The position numbers and the translations under genes are program-made. The notes under the pieces are model-generated. The model saw nothing but the letters and a program-made list of their open reading frames with translations. It was not told the origin of the DNA and ran no database searches. Below are positions 33,653-36,549 of a stretch of DNA of 36,549 bases, piece by piece; position 1 is the stretch's first letter; every line of letters starts with the position of its first letter. Source of the stretch: Burkholderiales bacterium (lineage in GTDB: Bacteria > Pseudomonadota > Gammaproteobacteria > Burkholderiales > Usitatibacteraceae); NCBI GenBank assembly GCA_014378085.1, contig JACMOJ010000140.1, forward strand, positions 1 through 36,549, read 5' to 3'.

Positions 33653-36549
33653 ATGCAAAATTTGTCGGATTTGAATCCCTTGGCTCAAACCGACGCGGTG
33701 ACGGCCGCCAATTTTTCGGCGCTCAGGACGTCGTTCTTACTTGATGAGGAAGCGGCGCTCACAAGCGCACTCGGTCAGGCTAGAGTTGACGCCGCGATGA
33801 ATCAGCGCATATCCGCGACGGCGACGAAACTCGTCGAGTCGGTGCGGGCCGAGCAGCGCTCCAATGCAGGAATGCAGTCGTTTCTGACGCAATACGACTT
33901 GGGTTCGCAAGAGGGTGTGCTGCTGATGTGCGTTGCCGAGGCGCTGTTGCGCATCCCCGATGCAGCGACCGCCGACAAACTTATCCGTGACAAATTTGCG
34001 CAGGGCGACTGGCAGAAGCATCTCGGCGCGAGTGACTCGTTACTCGTCAATGCCGGCACATGGGGCATGATGTTGACCGGAAAGTTAGTCAATGTTGCGC
34101 CCACGGACATGGTCGACATCGGCGGTTGGCTCGGCCGCATCGCGAACAAGCTCGGTGAGCCGATTGTGCGCACCGCGCTCAAGCAAGGCATGCGGCTGAT
34201 GGCCGAGCAGTTTGTGATGGGGCGCGATATTGACGAGGCGCTTAAGCGTAGTGTTACCGGTGAGCAAGCTACGTATCGCCATTCGTTCGATATGCTTGGC
34301 GAGGCGGCGATGACCGCGGCCGATGCGGAGCGCTATTTCGATGCGTACCAAAACGCAATTGAGGTCATTGGTAGCTATGTGAGGCCGGGGCAATCGGTGT
34401 TTGCGGCACCGGGAATTTCCGTCAAACTTTCCGCGCTCCACCCGCGTTACGAACTCGCAAACCAGTCGCGCGTGTTTGCTGAGATGCTGCCAAAACTTGT
34501 GAGGCTCGCGGCGCTCGCGTGTGATCGCGGCATCGGCCTTACTTTTGATGCCGAAGAGACCGAGCGGCTGGAAATTTCGCTTGCGCTGTTCGCGGCGGTA
34601 TTTGGTCGGCCACAATTTGCGAAATACGAAGGGCTGGGGCTCGCCGTACAGGCGTATCAGAAACGGGCGCCACATGTAATCGATTGGCTGATCGCGCTAT
34701 CGACAAAACACGGCCGACGCATCATGACGCGATTGGTGAAGGGTGCCTACTGGGATACGGAAATCAAGCGCGCGCAAATGCAGGGGCTTGCGGGTTACCC
34801 GGTGTTTACCCGAAAGGTGAATACGGATGTTTCCTATCTCGCATGTGCGGCCAAGATGCTCGCCACACCTGAAGCCTTCTTCTGCCAGTTTGCGACACAC
34901 AATGCGCATACCGTCGCAACAATTCTTGAGCGCACCAAGGCGGCCAAGGGTAGTGAGTTCGAGTTTCAGCGGCTGCATGGTATGGGAGTGGAGCTGTATG
35001 ACGCCGTCCACCGCACCTCGGGTGCGGTTTGCCGCGCCTATGCACCGGTAGGCACACACGAAGATTTACTTCCCTATCTTGTGCGTCGTCTTCTCGAGAA
35101 TGGCGCGAACTCATCGTTTGTCAATCGAATTGCCGATCCCGAGGTTGCGATTGAAGATGTTGTTGCTGACCCTATTGCTATCTGCGAAGCCAATATGCCT
35201 AAAGCCAATCCAAAGTTGTCACTGCCGAGCGATCTGTATCGGGCAGCCAGTGTGATGCGAAAAAATTCTTCAGGGTTTAGTTTTGCCGACCAGCCGATGC
35301 TCGATCATCTGATCCAAGAGATGGCGCCGGTACTCAGTAAAACCGATTGGGTATCGCAGCCCATCATTGCCGGTAAGCCCGTCCGTGGCACAGTTGAGCC
35401 GATGTCGAGTCCAGTCGATGGCGTACAGATCGGCAGCGCTGAAGCCGCTGACGAAAGTCTTGTTGGGTTGGCGCTGGACTTGGCCAAGCAGTGGCCGGGT
35501 ATGCCTGCATCCGAGCGGGCCGCGATACTGGAAAGGGCTGCAGATCTGCTCGAAGAGCGCACCTCTTTCTACATCGCGCTGATGGTTCGTGAGGCGGGTA
35601 AAACATTGCCAGACGGGCTCGGCGAGGTGCGCGAAGCGGCGGACTTTTGTCGTTACTACGCCCAGATGTGCCGTACACACTTTGCTGCACCCGAAGCCTT
35701 GGCAGGACCAACCGGTGAATCCAACGAGTTAAGCCTGCACGGCCGCGGTACGTTTGTGTGTATCAGCCCGTGGAATTTTCCACTGGCGATATTTCTGGGT
35801 CAGATCACTGCTGCGTTTGCTGCCGGTAATGCGGTGATGGCCAAGCCAGCAGAGCAGACGCCGATTGTTGCCTTTGAGGCGGTGAAACTGCTGCTCGAAG
35901 CCGGGATGCCGCCCGTAGCAATTGCGTTGCTGCCCGGCAAGGGGGAGACGATCGGCGCGGCGTTGGTAAGTGACATTCGCGTCGATGGAATCGCGTTTAC
36001 GGGCGGTACGAGCACGGCGCGATTGATCAATCAATCGTTGGCAAAACGAGATGGCGCGATTATTCCTTTCATTGCCGAGACCGGTGGTCTAAACGCGATG
36101 ATCGCGGATTCCTCCGCGCTACCCGAGCAGGTGGTCAACGATGTGATTGCATCGAGTTTTAATAGTGCAGGGCAGCGCTGTTCGGCGCTGCGGGTATTGT
36201 GTGTACAGCGTGATATCGCTGGTCGCATCAAGGCGTTATTAGAGGGCGCGATGCAAGAGCTGCGGGTCGGCAATCCTGCCGAGCTCGACACTGACGTTGG
36301 CCCGGTGATTGATCGTGAAGCTTTCGACATGCTGGTGCGGCATCGCGAGGTGTTGGCGAGAGATTATCCGCAGGTCGGTCAGGTGCAACTTCCAAGTGAC
36401 GTACCAGCGGGGCACTACTTTGCGCCGTGTGCGTTTGTGATTCCGACGCTGGGCACATTAAAAACCGAGGTGTTTGGCCCCATCCTGCATATCGTTGAAT
36501 TCGACGCGGATGATTTGCTGAACTTGGTTGATCAAATCAATCAATCTGG
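33653..36549 (+). CDS. putA: Bifunctional proline dehydrogenase / P5C dehydrogenase PutA, partial
   Basis: Oxidises proline to glutamate through P5C; the frame is open to the right window edge with no stop, so the C-terminus is missing. From the ATG at 33653 the N-terminus lacks the ribbon-helix-helix DNA-binding domain of E. coli PutA, so it is probably not a repressor. The arm and PRODH barrel follow (RIPDAATADKLIRDKFAQGDWQKH, NAGTWGMMLTGKL, TRLVKGAYWDTEIKRAQ, FATHNAHTVA). The ALDH domain starts near RGTFVCISPWNFPLAIFLGQ and keeps ETGGLNAMI and the catalytic Cys at about residue 843 (AGQRCSALR). At least 965 aa are in the window. Its reading frame was checked at several points and is continuous. 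Confidence 0.94.
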   Translation, partial: MQNLSDLNPLAQTDAVTAANFSALRTSFLLDEEAALTSALGQARVDAAMNQRISATATKLVESVRAEQRSNAGMQSFLTQYDLGSQEGVLLMCVAEALLRIPDAATADKLIRDKFAQGDWQKHLGASDSLLVNAGTWGMMLTGKLVNVAPTDMVDIGGWLGRIANKLGEPIVRTALKQGMRLMAEQFVMGRDIDEALKRSVTGEQATYRHSFDMLGEAAMTAADAERYFDAYQNAIEVIGSYVRPGQSVFAAPGISVKLSALHPRYELANQSRVFAEMLPKLVRLAALACDRGIGLTFDAEETERLEISLALFAAVFGRPQFAKYEGLGLAVQAYQKRAPHVIDWLIALSTKHGRRIMTRLVKGAYWDTEIKRAQMQGLAGYPVFTRKVNTDVSYLACAAKMLATPEAFFCQFATHNAHTVATILERTKAAKGSEFEFQRLHGMGVELYDAVHRTSGAVCRAYAPVGTHEDLLPYLVRRLLENGANSSFVNRIADPEVAIEDVVADPIAICEANMPKANPKLSLPSDLYRAASVMRKNSSGFSFADQPMLDHLIQEMAPVLSKTDWVSQPIIAGKPVRGTVEPMSSPVDGVQIGSAEAADESLVGLALDLAKQWPGMPASERAAILERAADLLEERTSFYIALMVREAGKTLPDGLGEVREAADFCRYYAQMCRTHFAAPEALAGPTGESNELSLHGRGTFVCISPWNFPLAIFLGQITAAFAAGNAVMAKPAEQTPIVAFEAVKLLLEAGMPPVAIALLPGKGETIGAALVSDIRVDGIAFTGGTSTARLINQSLAKRDGAIIPFIAETGGLNAMIADSSALPEQVVNDVIASSFNSAGQRCSALRVLCVQRDIAGRIKALLEGAMQELRVGNPAELDTDVGPVIDREAFDMLVRHREVLARDYPQVGQVQLPSDVPAGHYFAPCAFVIPTLGTLKTEVFGPILHIVEFDADDLLNLVDQINQS

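Overview
The window is a dense, mostly housekeeping stretch of a Gram-negative chromosome, most likely from a betaproteobacterium. The evidence is gene content and order: tsaE-amiC and mutL-miaA, exbB-exbD-lpxK-(Trm112-like)-kdsB-adk, and yhbY/rlmE-ftsH-folP are arrangements known from that class, and the genes for lipid A and Kdo synthesis imply an outer membrane. I cannot name the genus. Base composition looks moderately GC-rich. No tRNA, rRNA or CRISPR array was seen.

Left part (1-9.0 kb): the end of tsaE overlaps or abuts a Tat-type AmiC amidase. A membrane-bound PAS-GGDEF-EAL protein lies on the opposite strand, followed by mutL-miaA and a convergent xseA. Middle part (9.5-18.8 kb): a tightly packed cell-envelope and nucleotide operon runs exbB, exbD, lpxK, a Trm112-like gene, kdsB and adk, plus a pyrophosphate-type phosphofructokinase. 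The divergent yhbY/rlmE pair follows, then ftsH, a clear hairpin terminator, and folP.

Right part (19-36.5 kb) is more accessory: a diguanylate cyclase, a two-gene RND efflux system on the minus strand, and a 352-bp non-coding element with terminal inverted repeats and a 5-bp target duplication (a MITE, probably IS21-like). Then come gluQ and a LysR regulator divergent from a pirin-pirin-YceI-cytochrome b561-YceI-YceI operon. A flavin reductase, Dps, thioredoxin and a bifunctional PutA running off the right edge complete a group with a redox and oxidative-stress flavour.

The unusual signals are mostly non-coding. Four related intergenic elements of about 65-75 bp (1646, 23607, 31672, 33475) each carry complementary arms spanning 40 nt. 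Twelve-nucleotide tandem repeats occur in the amiC linker, inside lpxK just before its P-loop, and in the folP-cyclase spacer, where both strands are open. A pair of inverted DnaA-box-like sites lies between xseA and exbB. The LysR/pirin intergenic region shows a textbook T-N11-A palindrome. Several starts were moved from the longest open frame to better-supported codons (amiC, exbB, lpxK, rlmE, ftsH, gluQ, the RND adaptor, the first pirin).
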